Assembly (NCBI GenBank): GCA_003134685.1
Contig: PLCA01000002.1
Coordinates: 459,966-523,965 of the forward strand
DNA length: 64,000 nucleotides
Direction: 5' to 3'
Source: Gemmatimonadota bacterium
Lineage (GTDB): Bacteria; Gemmatimonadota; Gemmatimonadetes; Gemmatimonadales; Gemmatimonadaceae
Below are positions 1 through 8,320 of this stretch, one piece after another. A program made the translations under genes and the position numbers. Each line of letters starts with the position of its first letter. Position 1 is the stretch's first letter. Below the pieces are notes generated by a model that made no database searches, was not told the origin of the DNA, and worked only from the letters and a program-made list of their open reading frames with translations.

Positions 1-3
1 CTG

Positions 4-672
4 ATGGCTGGCACTCGCTCGGTGGTCTCAGTCGACGAGACAGCGAGGGAAGGTCTTCTCGCGAAGAGCAGTGCCGCGCTTCGCGCCTTCGCGGGGGCGG
101 TGCGCCCACTAAGTCATCCAATGGCGCTCGAGTCCGCGTTCCACAGTTACTTCGCCTTCGAAGCCGCGCATCCCGACGAGGTGAGGAAGCCGTTGTTGTA
201 CTTTGTCGACTACGGATTGCCGAGCACCGAGCCGCGCGGCTACATCTTCGACATGCGGGCGCTGACGATTCTCGAAGGCCCATTCGCGGTCGCCCACGGC
301 CGTGGATCGTCGCGGACACAATATGGTATCCCGACCCGCTTCTCGAATTCGCCGGGCAGCGCCGCGACCTCGCTCGGGCTTTACCTCGCGGAGCACACCT
401 ACGCGTTCCATGGCCACACTGGTGGGCGGTCGTACAGCTCCATCGGACTGCGCCTGAAAGGTGTGTCCGGAAACTTCAACGACAACGCACTCGCGAGGGG
501 CGTCGTGGCTCACGGCGCGCCCTATGTGACCGCGGTCAGAGCTGGACGGAGTGAGGGTTGTCCCGCGATGGAACAGGGGCGCGCTCAGCGCGTGCTTCCG
601 GAACTCGCAGATGGCGGCATGGTGTTTCTCTTCGCGCCGAACCAGGAATGGATGGCGGTCTCGGCGAATTAG
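4..672 (+). CDS. murein L,D-transpeptidase catalytic domain protein (YkuD_2 type)
   Basis: This is probably a cell-wall L,D-transpeptidase-like enzyme. The C-terminal half carries the YkuD_2 layout: a FNDNALARGVVAHGA segment with His170, then RSEGCPAM with the expected catalytic Cys186. The protein has 222 residues, which fits the family. No signal peptide is visible at the N-terminus. The ATG at base 4 lies at the window edge, so the true start may be upstream and the gene may be 5'-partial. The next gene, tag, follows on the same strand after about 43 bp. The family call rests on the His and Cys motifs and the spacing between them. The substrate is inferred. Confidence 0.8.
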   Translation: MAGTRSVVSVDETAREGLLAKSSAALRAFAGAVRPLSHPMALESAFHSYFAFEAAHPDEVRKPLLYFVDYGLPSTEPRGYIFDMRALTILEGPFAVAHGRGSSRTQYGIPTRFSNSPGSAATSLGLYLAEHTYAFHGHTGGRSYSSIGLRLKGVSGNFNDNALARGVVAHGAPYVTAVRAGRSEGCPAMEQGRAQRVLPELADGGMVFLFAPNQEWMAVSAN

Positions 673-715
673 GCCGCGAACAAACCGTGACCCAGGCGGA
701 ACAGGAGCTCGCTGA

Positions 716-1291
716 ATGACGGATCGCCATCGCTGCGCCTGGGCGGAAGGCGACCAGCTGATGCGCGCCTATCATGACGAGGAATGGGGCGTCCCCCAGC
801 TCGACTCCCGCATGCTATGGGAAATGTTGATGCTGGAAGGATTCCAGGCCGGCCTGGCCTGGATCATCGTGCTGCGAAAACGAGAGGCGTTCCGCAAAGC
901 CTTCGCCGGATTCGACCCGAAGAAAGTCGCTCGATTCAGCGAGGCGAAAATAGAACGCTTGATGGCCGACACCGGCATCATCCGCGCGCGGGCCAAGATC
1001 GAAGCGACGATCCGGGGCGCTCAGATCTTCCGCGAGATGGAAGACCGGGGTGAGAGCTTCAGCGACTTCTGCTGGTCTTTCACCGACGGCAAGGTGGTGA
1101 AGGGCGACGGCCGCAGCGCGATCGCAACGTCGCCCCTGTCCGAGCAAATCTCCAGGGAGATGAAGCGCCGCGGCTTCAAGTTCGTCGGCCCGACGATCGT
1201 CTATGCCTGGATGCAGGCCGTCGGCATCGTCAACGACCATTCCAGCAGCTGCTTCCGGCGCGCTCAGGTCAACGATCTAAAATCCGCATAA
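716..1291 (+). CDS. tag: DNA-3-methyladenine glycosylase I
   Basis: Base-excision repair enzyme that removes 3-methyladenine from alkylated DNA. The protein has 191 residues, typical of Tag. The zinc-binding residues of the family are visible: Cys7 (RCAWA), His20 (YHDEEWG), and His175 and Cys179 in NDHSSSCFRR near the C-terminus. The helix-hairpin-helix region FVGPTIVYAWMQAVGIVNDH is well conserved. An AGGAG ribosome site lies about 10 bases before the ATG. It follows the L,D-transpeptidase on the same strand and is convergent with the cupin gene. The call is firm. Confidence 0.95.
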   Translation: MTDRHRCAWAEGDQLMRAYHDEEWGVPQLDSRMLWEMLMLEGFQAGLAWIIVLRKREAFRKAFAGFDPKKVARFSEAKIERLMADTGIIRARAKIEATIRGAQIFREMEDRGESFSDFCWSFTDGKVVKGDGRSAIATSPLSEQISREMKRRGFKFVGPTIVYAWMQAVGIVNDHSSSCFRRAQVNDLKSA

Positions 1292-1356
1292 CAAACCCTG
1301 GATCAACTTCGGTCCACTGATCTTCAGCCATCACGGGTGAGAAGGTTCAGTTTCTG

Positions 1357-1887
1357 CTACCGCTTCCGCTTGGACGCAAACTCTCCGGTCGGCGGGCCTT
1401 CGACAAAGTTCACGTCCCAGGCGCCGTCGACGGTTATGAACAGCACGGTGCCCTCGTTGGGCTTCGTCCACGCCTCATGCACCATCTTCGCGGGCATGAA
1501 GTTGAAGGAGCCCGGCCCGAGCTCGATGCGCTTCCCGGCCGAGTCCATGACGAACGTTCCACTCACGATCGTGTGCGTCTCGTTGGCGGTGTGCCAGTGC
1601 TTGGAGACGTGGAAATCGCGCGGCACGCGGAGCAGGAGCTGTGTCGCATGCGACGACGGGTCGACGCGAAGGATCGAGATCTCTGGGGAACGCGCGCCAA
1701 GTTTGGGAAAGATTCGTTGCCACCGAACGGCGTGATACTTCACGAACTCCGGCGCGGCGGCGTTGGCCGCGCGAGGGCTAGGAGCGGTACCGGTTCCTTG
1801 CGCGGCGATCGCTACCGGCGCGGCTAGAGCAATTCCGTTTGTCAGACCCCAAAATATGATGGCCGTGAAAGACCTGGACGAATGCAT
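1357..1887 (-). CDS. exported cupin-domain protein
   Basis: A 176-residue protein with an N-terminal signal-peptide-like segment (about residues 1-30) and a single cupin domain. The metal-binding set HxH-(3)-E-His is present as His97, His99, Glu103 and His137, so a mononuclear metal site is expected. The reaction is unknown because cupins range from dioxygenases to sugar-binding proteins. A strong GAGGAGG ribosome site precedes the ATG on the minus strand. Just upstream of that lies a truncated attC-like sequence (1904-1943) that separates it from the esterase, so this gene may once have been an integron cassette. Function beyond the fold is not claimed. Confidence 0.75.
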   Translation of the reverse strand: MHSSRSFTAIIFWGLTNGIALAAPVAIAAQGTGTAPSPRAANAAAPEFVKYHAVRWQRIFPKLGARSPEISILRVDPSSHATQLLLRVPRDFHVSKHWHTANETHTIVSGTFVMDSAGKRIELGPGSFNFMPAKMVHEAWTKPNEGTVLFITVDGAWDVNFVEGPPTGEFASKRKR

Positions 1888-1903
1888 CTGAACCTCCTCG
1901 GAG

Positions 1904-1943
1904 AATCGTCAAAGGTGCTTGTCGGCTGCTACGTACGTTAGGC
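1904..1943 (-). repeat. truncated attC-like half site
   Basis: Read on the minus strand, this starts with GCCTAAC and continues as a near copy of the first third of the attC sites at 14991-15082 and 15526-15617 (shared pattern GCCTAACG.ACGT.GCAG..GAC.AGCAC). It then breaks off before the central hairpin and the second arm. It lies directly after the esterase stop codon and before the cupin start, exactly where an attC would be between two cassettes. No second arm (GTTRRRY) is present. Confidence 0.55.
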
Positions 1944-1962
1944 CCACGCCTTCATTTGCCTC

Positions 1963-2838
1963 TCATTCCCGAGGATCGCCACTGAACTGTCGGACAAAGT
2001 CACGCACGATTGAGAACACCGCGTCGCCGGGCTCGCTGAGATTGCGGATCGCGCTGTAGTGGGTCCTGCCCGGAAGAACCTTATACTGCGCCCAGTTGCC
2101 CAACGCCCGTGAGTCCTCGACGAACTTCATGTCGGTCCTCAGCACGGGAGGTTGCTCCTTCTCGCTCTCCGCGATCAGAAACAGAAATGGTGGCAATCCA
2201 GCCCGCACGTGACGGATCGGCCAGTGTTCCAGGTACGTGTCCAGGCTCCCGTAGATCCTGTTGTCGGAGTCCCGCCTGAAACTCTCTTCGACTCGGCTGC
2301 GGCTATATTGCTTCAAGGCTTGCTCCAATTCGTCGTCCCACATGATAGATCCCATTGGGATGACGCCGCGCAGGTCGCTCGTCTTTAACCCGAGTCGAGC
2401 GAGGTAGTGTTCGTCCATACCCACGAGCGCGACTAACATGGCTCCCGAGCTGTGCCCTACTAGGAACAACTTGAGCGGATCGCCACCACGAGCCTGAATA
2501 TTTTTTCGCACCCAAGCCACGGCAGCCGCCACATCCTCCGCCTGCGCCGGCCAAGGCTGCGCCGGCGCCAGCCGATAGTTCACGTTTGCGCATGCGATAC
2601 CGGCGCCGGGAAAGGGTGCGCACACCTTCCGATAATCCTCGTCCGCCTTGTCACCGCTGGTGAGGCTGCCGCCGTGAACGAAGATCACCGTCGGAAACCG
2701 CTTGCCCGTTGGAAGCGATAAATCCAGACCCTGGTTCGGATCTGGACCATACTTTAGCTCTCGCTCCGAGCCTTGAGCGACACCTGCGTTGCTCGCAACC
2801 GCTAACCAGAGAAACATCACTGGCAGCCAAGCCATCAA
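1963..2838 (-). CDS. exported alpha/beta hydrolase (BD-FAE/HSL-like esterase)
   Basis: A 291-residue serine hydrolase with a signal peptide (about residues 1-22). The oxyanion motif HGG sits at 55-57, the nucleophile elbow GHSSG has Ser130, and a late His lies in GRTHYSAI. This order (HGG, GxSxG, C-terminal His) is that of the hormone-sensitive lipase/carboxylesterase branch, which acts on short acyl esters. The substrate is not readable. It lies 46 bp downstream of the lactonase gene on the same strand, so the two may be co-transcribed. Its stop codon is followed by a truncated attC half, which suggests possible cassette origin. Confidence 0.82.
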   Translation of the reverse strand: MMAWLPVMFLWLAVASNAGVAQGSERELKYGPDPNQGLDLSLPTGKRFPTVIFVHGGSLTSGDKADEDYRKVCAPFPGAGIACANVNYRLAPAQPWPAQAEDVAAAVAWVRKNIQARGGDPLKLFLVGHSSGAMLVALVGMDEHYLARLGLKTSDLRGVIPMGSIMWDDELEQALKQYSRSRVEESFRRDSDNRIYGSLDTYLEHWPIRHVRAGLPPFLFLIAESEKEQPPVLRTDMKFVEDSRALGNWAQYKVLPGRTHYSAIRNLSEPGDAVFSIVRDFVRQFSGDPRE

Positions 2839-2884
2839 GGGCGCTCCTGACGCGAGACCGCGAGCGTGCCGCTCAACTCCTGCG

Positions 2885-4087
2885 TCAAGTCGTCCCCCCC
2901 GCCCGCGTCAGGAACCGCAGGCACACTGGACGCGGTAAAGCGATCCGCTGCCGCGTGGGTGTCAACCGGCCGCTCTCCTGATCGCGCCCGAACACGACAA
3001 CGGAATCGGACCGCTGATTGGCGACGAGCAGCCACCGGCCGGTCGGATCCAGGCTGAAATTGCGCGGCCAGTCACCGTCCGTCGAGACCACCTGCTCGAG
3101 CGCGAGCGCGCCCGTCGACTCCGCCACGGAGAACACGGCGAGACTGTTGTGGCCGCGGTTCGACACGTACAACGTGCGCCCGGATGGCGCGATGTGGATG
3201 TCGGCCGGGTAATTCACGCCGGTCCATCCGGCCGGGACGGTCGAGTGGACGTCGAGCGGAGACAGTGCCCCGCGCTCGGCGTCGAAGCGCAGCGTGGCCA
3301 CCGTGGAATCGAGCTCACACGCGACATACACCAGCGGCAAGGTCGGATGAAAAGCGATGTGGCGCGGGCCCGCGCCGGGGCGCATGACCCCGTCGCCAGC
3401 CTCGATGTGACGCAGCGATTTTCCTTCGAGGTCGAGACGGTAAACGTACACGCGGTCGACGCCGAGGTCTGCGGCGAGCGCGAAGCGGTTAGAGGGGTCC
3501 GCAACGATGCAGTGAGCGTGCGGCGCCTCCTGACGCTCAGCATTCGGTCCGCTACCCGTGTGCTTCTCCACGTGAGTCGCCGACGCGAGGGATCCATCGG
3601 CCCCGATCGGGAGGAGCGCGACACTGCCCCCGTTGTAGTTGGCGACGAGCACGACCCGGCCGTTACGGTCCACGCTCACGAAGCAAGGCGCAGCACCTTC
3701 CGATGCCTGCTCGTCAAGTCGGGTGAGCGCACCGGTCTTCCTCGCGATCGCGAAGGCGCTCACCGCACCGGTCGCCCTCCCGTTGTACTTATCGATTTCA
3801 TTCACGGCGTAGAGAACGCGGCCGTTCGGGTGGATGGCGAGGAACGACGGGTTTGCGCCGGCGTCCACCGAGCCGACTTGCCGTAGTTGACCTGAGCGCC
3901 GGTCCATGCGGAGGAGATAGATGCCGTCACGCTGGGCGCCTTCGGTATACGTCCCTATGTAGAGGAGTTCACCGTCCGGCTGCGACTCCTCGCGAGTGAG
4001 ACTCTCCGAGCCACGCGCGAGCGCGACGAGACCGACCGCTGACGCGGCCAGGAAGTCGCGCCGCGACGGCTCGCGAGGGTTGATCAC
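2885..4087 (-). CDS. Tat-exported lactonase family beta-propeller (6-phosphogluconolactonase-like)
   Basis: A 400-residue protein of the YbhE/Pgl-type lactonase family. It is a seven-bladed propeller with recurring motifs such as LYIGTYTEG, HIAFHPTLPLVYVACE, SGRTLYVSNRGHNSLAVF and WLLVANQRSDSVVVF. The N-terminus has a twin-arginine signal (SRRDFLA) followed by a hydrophobic stretch, so the protein acts outside the cytoplasm. The cytosolic pentose-phosphate role of Pgl is therefore unlikely, and an exported lactone or sugar-acid substrate is more plausible. The start codon is GTG. A 40-codon ORF with a signal-like sequence ends across this start (overlap GTGA). The esterase follows downstream. 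Confidence 0.85.
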   Translation of the reverse strand: MINPREPSRRDFLAASAVGLVALARGSESLTREESQPDGELLYIGTYTEGAQRDGIYLLRMDRRSGQLRQVGSVDAGANPSFLAIHPNGRVLYAVNEIDKYNGRATGAVSAFAIARKTGALTRLDEQASEGAAPCFVSVDRNGRVVLVANYNGGSVALLPIGADGSLASATHVEKHTGSGPNAERQEAPHAHCIVADPSNRFALAADLGVDRVYVYRLDLEGKSLRHIEAGDGVMRPGAGPRHIAFHPTLPLVYVACELDSTVATLRFDAERGALSPLDVHSTVPAGWTGVNYPADIHIAPSGRTLYVSNRGHNSLAVFSVAESTGALALEQVVSTDGDWPRNFSLDPTGRWLLVANQRSDSVVVFGRDQESGRLTPTRQRIALPRPVCLRFLTRAGGTT

Positions 4088-4206
4088 CGGCGCCTCGGCA
4101 GTTGAGTCACTGTGACTTCGGCCGATCCTGCCGGGCGCGCCGCAAGCACGAGCGAAATCCCAGCGATCACGAATGCGGGTATGCTAGATCGAGTATCTGT
4201 TGTCAT
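4084..4206 (-). CDS. possible 40-residue signal-peptide-like leader ORF
   Basis: A short ORF starting at ATG 4206. It reads like a signal peptide: MTTDTRSS, then a hydrophobic core AFVIAGISLVLAA, then small residues. Its stop codon overlaps the GTG start of the lactonase by four bases (GTGA), a layout that allows translational coupling. The lactonase already has its own Tat signal, so fusion by a frameshift is not needed to explain it. It may be a true small protein, a translational leader, or chance. Confidence 0.3.
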   Translation of the reverse strand: MTTDTRSSIPAFVIAGISLVLAARPAGSAEVTVTQLPRRR

Positions 4207-4368
4207 TGTGCGATCCAGGTTAATGCTACCATCGGCGCGGATGGTCAACCCTCTCGCCTGATCTCGCGTTTGGTGCCGAGGTGCGCCTCCTCTGTCCACC
4301 GCGGCGGCGGCGGTGCAGATTGGCGTGCCGCCGTTCGCTGGTCGTGACCCCTGAGCCCTGGACCGCAC

Positions 4369-7300
4369 ATGCAACGACTCATCCCGCTCGCGCTTCTTCT
4401 CGCTTTCGTCTGCGTCCCCATCGCCGCACGCAGCCAGGAGTCTCGCGTACTCGTCTTCTCCAAGACGGCCGGATTCCGCCACAGCTCCATCGGCGTCGGC
4501 CTCGCCGCTATCCGAAAGCTCGGACAGGAGAATGGGTTCTCCGTCGACGCGACCGAAGACGCCAGCGCGTTCACCTCGAAGAATCTCGCGCGATACCGCG
4601 CCGTCGTCTGGCTGAACACAACCGGCGATGTGCTGAACGCCGCGCAGCAGGACGATTTCGAGCGCTACATCCAGGCCGGTGGCGGATACGTGGGAGTTCA
4701 TTCCGCTGCGGACACAGAGTACGACTGGCCGTGGTACGGCAGACTCGCGGGCGCCTGGTTCAACGGTCATCCTGGCAATCCCAACGTTCGCAAAGCTACG
4801 TACCGGGTTCTCGACAAGAGTCACCCGTCCACCGAGGGATTTCCCGACACGTTGGTGCGAGAAGACGAGTTCTACAACTTCAAGTCGATCGATCCGACAA
4901 TCCACGTGCTCATCGAGATCGACGAAAAAAGTTACGAGGGCGGGACGAACGGTGACCACCATCCAATGAGCTGGTACCACGATTTTGATGGCGGGCGGGC
5001 GTGGTACACGAACATGGGTCACACCGAGGCTACCTATTCCGAGCCGCTCTTCCTGCGGCACCTCCTCGGCGGACTACGCTACGCGATGGGGACGGGGAAG
5101 ATCGACTTCGGCCGAGCGCGGCCAGAGGAGAATCGCTTCACGAAAGTAGTTCTCGCCGAGAAGCTGGACGAACCGGTCGAGCTCGCCGTCCTTCCCGGCG
5201 AGCGTGTGCTCTTCATCGAGCGACACGGTTACGTCAACCTGTATTCGCCGGCGACCGGTCGCGTGAGACGGATCGCGACGATTCCCGTCAGCACGAAATA
5301 CGCGGACAGCAGTCAGGCGGAGGACGGCCTGCTCGGACTCGCCGCCGATCCCAACTTCGCCACGAACGGCTGGGTCTACATGTACTACTCGCCTGCCGGC
5401 CCCGAGTCGAAGAACGTGCTCGCTCGCTACCATATGAAGGGAGACTCGCTCGAGCTCGGCTCGCGCAAGATTCTTCTCGAGATTGGAACGCAGCGTCTGA
5501 AATGCTGTCACACCGGCGGCTCCATTGCCTTTGACGGCAAAGGCAACCTCTACGTCTCTACCGGCGACAACTCGAACCCGTTCGCATCCGGCTACGCACC
5601 CGTCGACGAACGGCCCGGGCATATGCCATGGGACGCGCAGAAATCCTCCGCGAACACGAACGACCTTCGCGGCAAGATTATCCGCATCCATCCCGAGCCC
5701 GACGGTACGTACGCCATCCCCAAGGGAAATCTCTTTCCGCCGGGGACGGCGAAGACGCGACCGGAGATTTACACGATGGGCCACCGCAATCCCTATCGGA
5801 TCTCGGTGGACTCACACACCGGATTCCTCTACTGGGGCGACGTCGGTCCCGACGCGAACGTTGACTCCGTCGGACGCGGCCCGCGCGGCTATGACGAGAT
5901 CAATCAGGCGCGGAACGCCGGCAACTACGGCTGGCCGTACTTCGTTGCGAACAACCAGGCGTATTATAGAACCACTTTCTCGGATTCGGTGACAGTGGTG
6001 CCGGGAGAGAAGTTCGATCCCGCGCATCCAATCAATCGCTCACCCAACAACACCGGCCTCACCGAGCTGCCGCCCGCACGCGGCGCTTACATCTGGTATC
6101 CGTACGCAGCGTCTCCGGAGTTCCCGATTGTTGGCAGCGGCGGACGTGCATCCGCGGCAGGCCCGGTATTTCATAGGAATGATTTCCGCAACGCGGCCAG
6201 ACCTTTCCCGCAGTACTACGACGGAAAGCTTTTCATCTACGAATTCATGCGCCACTGGATCATGGCAGTCAGTATGGACACAAATGGTGACCTTGTGTCC
6301 ATAGAACGCTTCATGCCTAACGCGAAATTCAGTGCTCCGATCGAGATGGAGTTCGCGCCGAGCGGAGATATGTATGTTCTGGAGTACGGTACCGTCTGGT
6401 TCAAGGGCAACGACGACGCGCGGCTCGTTCGCATCGAGTACAACGCAGGCAATCGCAAGCCAATTGTAGCTGTTGCGGTTGATCCGGCGGCCGGCGCGCT
6501 TCCGATGCGTGTGAAGCTTTCCTCGGCGGGCACCATGGACCTCGACGAGGATTCACTGAAATACACGTGGACCATCTCGCGGAAAGGCGGTGCCGTGTTG
6601 CAGCAGCTGAACGAACCCAACCCGTCGTTTACCTTCACTCGGCCGGGTGCGTACACGGCGTCGCTCACAGTGACCGATGCTCATGGCGCGCACTCGACTG
6701 CAGACGTGCCGATCGTGGCCGGCAACGAGCCGCCCAACGTCGGTATCGATCTTGTTGGCACCAACGGGACGTTCTTCTTCCCCGGAATTCCGGTCCGCTA
6801 TGCGGCGCAGGTGACGGATCGTGAGGACGGCTCGCTGAGGAGCGGAACCATCCCGGCGGGTCGAGTGAGTGTAAGCGCGCAGTATCTGAAGGACGGGTCC
6901 GCGTCTAGCGGAATCGCGACGGGGAGGAGACTGATCGAGGGAAGTGACTGCCTATCCTGTCACCAGTTCAATAGGAAATCCATCGGCCCCGCGTACGTGG
7001 ATGTCGCGGGGAAGTATCACGACGACAAAACGGCGACAGCGCGTCTCGTCCGGAAGATCCGTGAAGGGGGATCCGGCGTGTGGGGCAAGGTTGCGATGGC
7101 CGCACACCCCGCGCTCACCAACGAGCAGGCATCGGCGATGGTCGCCTACATCCTGAGCCTCGCCGACCCGAAGACGAGCGCGCCCTCACTTCCTGTCCGA
7201 GGCGCATATGTCCCGCCAGCCGGGTCGGGTGATGCACCCCAGGGGGCACTCGTGCTGCGCGCATCGTACGCCGACCGCGGCGCGAACGGAATGCCCGCGA

Positions 7301-7758
7301 TCACGAAGGAGAAGACGATCGTCCTCCGCTCGCCGAACGTGGTGGTTGCGAGTGGTGAACTATCGGAGGGAGTGTCGAAGCAGAGCGTGCCGGAGCTCCC
7401 GGTGGAGATCACCGTCGTGAATCGGTCGGGTGCGTCCGTCGCGTTGAAGCAGATCGACCTGACAGGCGTGGGCGCAGTCGTATTCACCGCGGTGGCGCCA
7501 GCTCAATACCAGGCGAAGGGCGGCAAGATAGAAGTGCACCTCGACTCGCCGAGCGGTGCCTTGCTGGGTGAGAGCGAGCTGATTCGCCCGACCGCCGATC
7601 CGGCCGCGCCCCCTTCACAACTTCGCACGGCGCTCAAGCCGATGTCGGGACTGCACGACGTGTATCTTGTTTTCCGGAATCCCGATGCAAAGAGCGATGG
7701 ATTCCTGTTTGGGGTGTTGACGGCAGCTTTCGAAGCGGCGGCGAGGTCACCAAGGTAG
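4369..7758 (+). CDS. exported multidomain ThuA / PQQ-dependent sugar dehydrogenase / PKD / cytochrome c / C-terminal beta domain protein
   Basis: A 1129-residue exported protein. A signal peptide (about 1-22) is followed by a ThuA-like domain (about 25-240, with VFSKTAGFRHSSI and GGGYVGVHSAAD). Next comes a soluble-glucose-dehydrogenase-type propeller (about 260-650, with QAEDGLLGLAADPNF and EIYTMGHRNPYRI), then a PKD domain (about 695-775). A mono-haem cytochrome c domain with CLSCH (Cys861, Cys864, His865) spans about 850-930, and a beta-rich carbohydrate-binding-like domain ends the protein. The fusion suggests a sugar oxidase that passes electrons to its own haem in the periplasm. PQQ use is inferred from the family. 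The gene is divergent from the lactonase and convergent with the DUF1801 gene. Confidence 0.85.
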   Translation: MQRLIPLALLLAFVCVPIAARSQESRVLVFSKTAGFRHSSIGVGLAAIRKLGQENGFSVDATEDASAFTSKNLARYRAVVWLNTTGDVLNAAQQDDFERYIQAGGGYVGVHSAADTEYDWPWYGRLAGAWFNGHPGNPNVRKATYRVLDKSHPSTEGFPDTLVREDEFYNFKSIDPTIHVLIEIDEKSYEGGTNGDHHPMSWYHDFDGGRAWYTNMGHTEATYSEPLFLRHLLGGLRYAMGTGKIDFGRARPEENRFTKVVLAEKLDEPVELAVLPGERVLFIERHGYVNLYSPATGRVRRIATIPVSTKYADSSQAEDGLLGLAADPNFATNGWVYMYYSPAGPESKNVLARYHMKGDSLELGSRKILLEIGTQRLKCCHTGGSIAFDGKGNLYVSTGDNSNPFASGYAPVDERPGHMPWDAQKSSANTNDLRGKIIRIHPEPDGTYAIPKGNLFPPGTAKTRPEIYTMGHRNPYRISVDSHTGFLYWGDVGPDANVDSVGRGPRGYDEINQARNAGNYGWPYFVANNQAYYRTTFSDSVTVVPGEKFDPAHPINRSPNNTGLTELPPARGAYIWYPYAASPEFPIVGSGGRASAAGPVFHRNDFRNAARPFPQYYDGKLFIYEFMRHWIMAVSMDTNGDLVSIERFMPNAKFSAPIEMEFAPSGDMYVLEYGTVWFKGNDDARLVRIEYNAGNRKPIVAVAVDPAAGALPMRVKLSSAGTMDLDEDSLKYTWTISRKGGAVLQQLNEPNPSFTFTRPGAYTASLTVTDAHGAHSTADVPIVAGNEPPNVGIDLVGTNGTFFFPGIPVRYAAQVTDREDGSLRSGTIPAGRVSVSAQYLKDGSASSGIATGRRLIEGSDCLSCHQFNRKSIGPAYVDVAGKYHDDKTATARLVRKIREGGSGVWGKVAMAAHPALTNEQASAMVAYILSLADPKTSAPSLPVRGAYVPPAGSGDAPQGALVLRASYADRGANGMPAITKEKTIVLRSPNVVVASGELSEGVSKQSVPELPVEITVVNRSGASVALKQIDLTGVGAVVFTAVAPAQYQAKGGKIEVHLDSPSGALLGESELIRPTADPAAPPSQLRTALKPMSGLHDVYLVFRNPDAKSDGFLFGVLTAAFEAAARSPR

Positions 7759-7763
7759 TTCCC

Positions 7764-8261
7764 TCAGCTCACCGCTTTCTTCACGAGCGCGCCGATCCTT
7801 GCCTCGTCGGCAGCGGTCAACTCCTTCAGCGCAAAGCCGGTCGGCCACATGTGGCCTTCATCAAGGGTCGCCTTGTCGCTGAAGCCGAGCGTTGCGTACC
7901 TCGTCTTGAACTTCTGCGCGTCTTGGAAGAAGCAGACGACCTTGCCGTCCTTGGCATACGCGGGCATCCCGTACCAGAGTTTCGGCGAGAGCCCTGGTGC
8001 GCTGGCCTTGATGATGGCATGGAGGCGCTCGCCCATGGCGCGATCCGGTGCCGGCATCGCGGCGAGCTTCGCGAGCACGGCGCTTTCCTCGCCCTCCTTT
8101 CCTGCGTGCGAGCCGGGGCGCGCGTCGGACTTCAGCTCTTGGGCGCGCTCCCGCATCGCTGCTCGTTCCTCGTCCGTGAATCCCTTGGACGCCTTGCCAA
8201 TCGCGGTGGTGCTCTTGGCGGATTTCTGCGTGTGCTTCTTTTCTGGTTTCTTTTCAGCCAC
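7764..8261 (-). CDS. DUF1801 domain protein
   Basis: A 165-residue cytoplasmic protein. The first 30 residues are Lys- and Ser-rich and low in complexity. A helical segment [18 protein letters not shown] follows, then a DUF1801 domain (about 60-165) with the typical [20 protein letters not shown]. This fold is related to the YdhG/frataxin-like iron chaperone group, but the role here is unknown. It is convergent with the ThuA gene, with only five bases between the stop codons. Confidence 0.8.
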   Translation of the reverse strand: MAEKKPEKKHTQKSAKSTTAIGKASKGFTDEERAAMRERAQELKSDARPGSHAGKEGEESAVLAKLAAMPAPDRAMGERLHAIIKASAPGLSPKLWYGMPAYAKDGKVVCFFQDAQKFKTRYATLGFSDKATLDEGHMWPTGFALKELTAADEARIGALVKKAVS

Positions 8262-8320
8262 AGTGTCCGCTGACCTCGGTGAGAGCGCTTAAGAACAAAT
8301 CGAACGCGGAGTGTCTATCG

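Noticed and set aside
4207-5061. The upstream part of a 325-codon minus-strand frame opposite the ThuA domain
   Set aside because: Shadow of the ThuA gene. Only the last 40 codons, which lie outside it, read like a signal peptide and are listed separately at low confidence.
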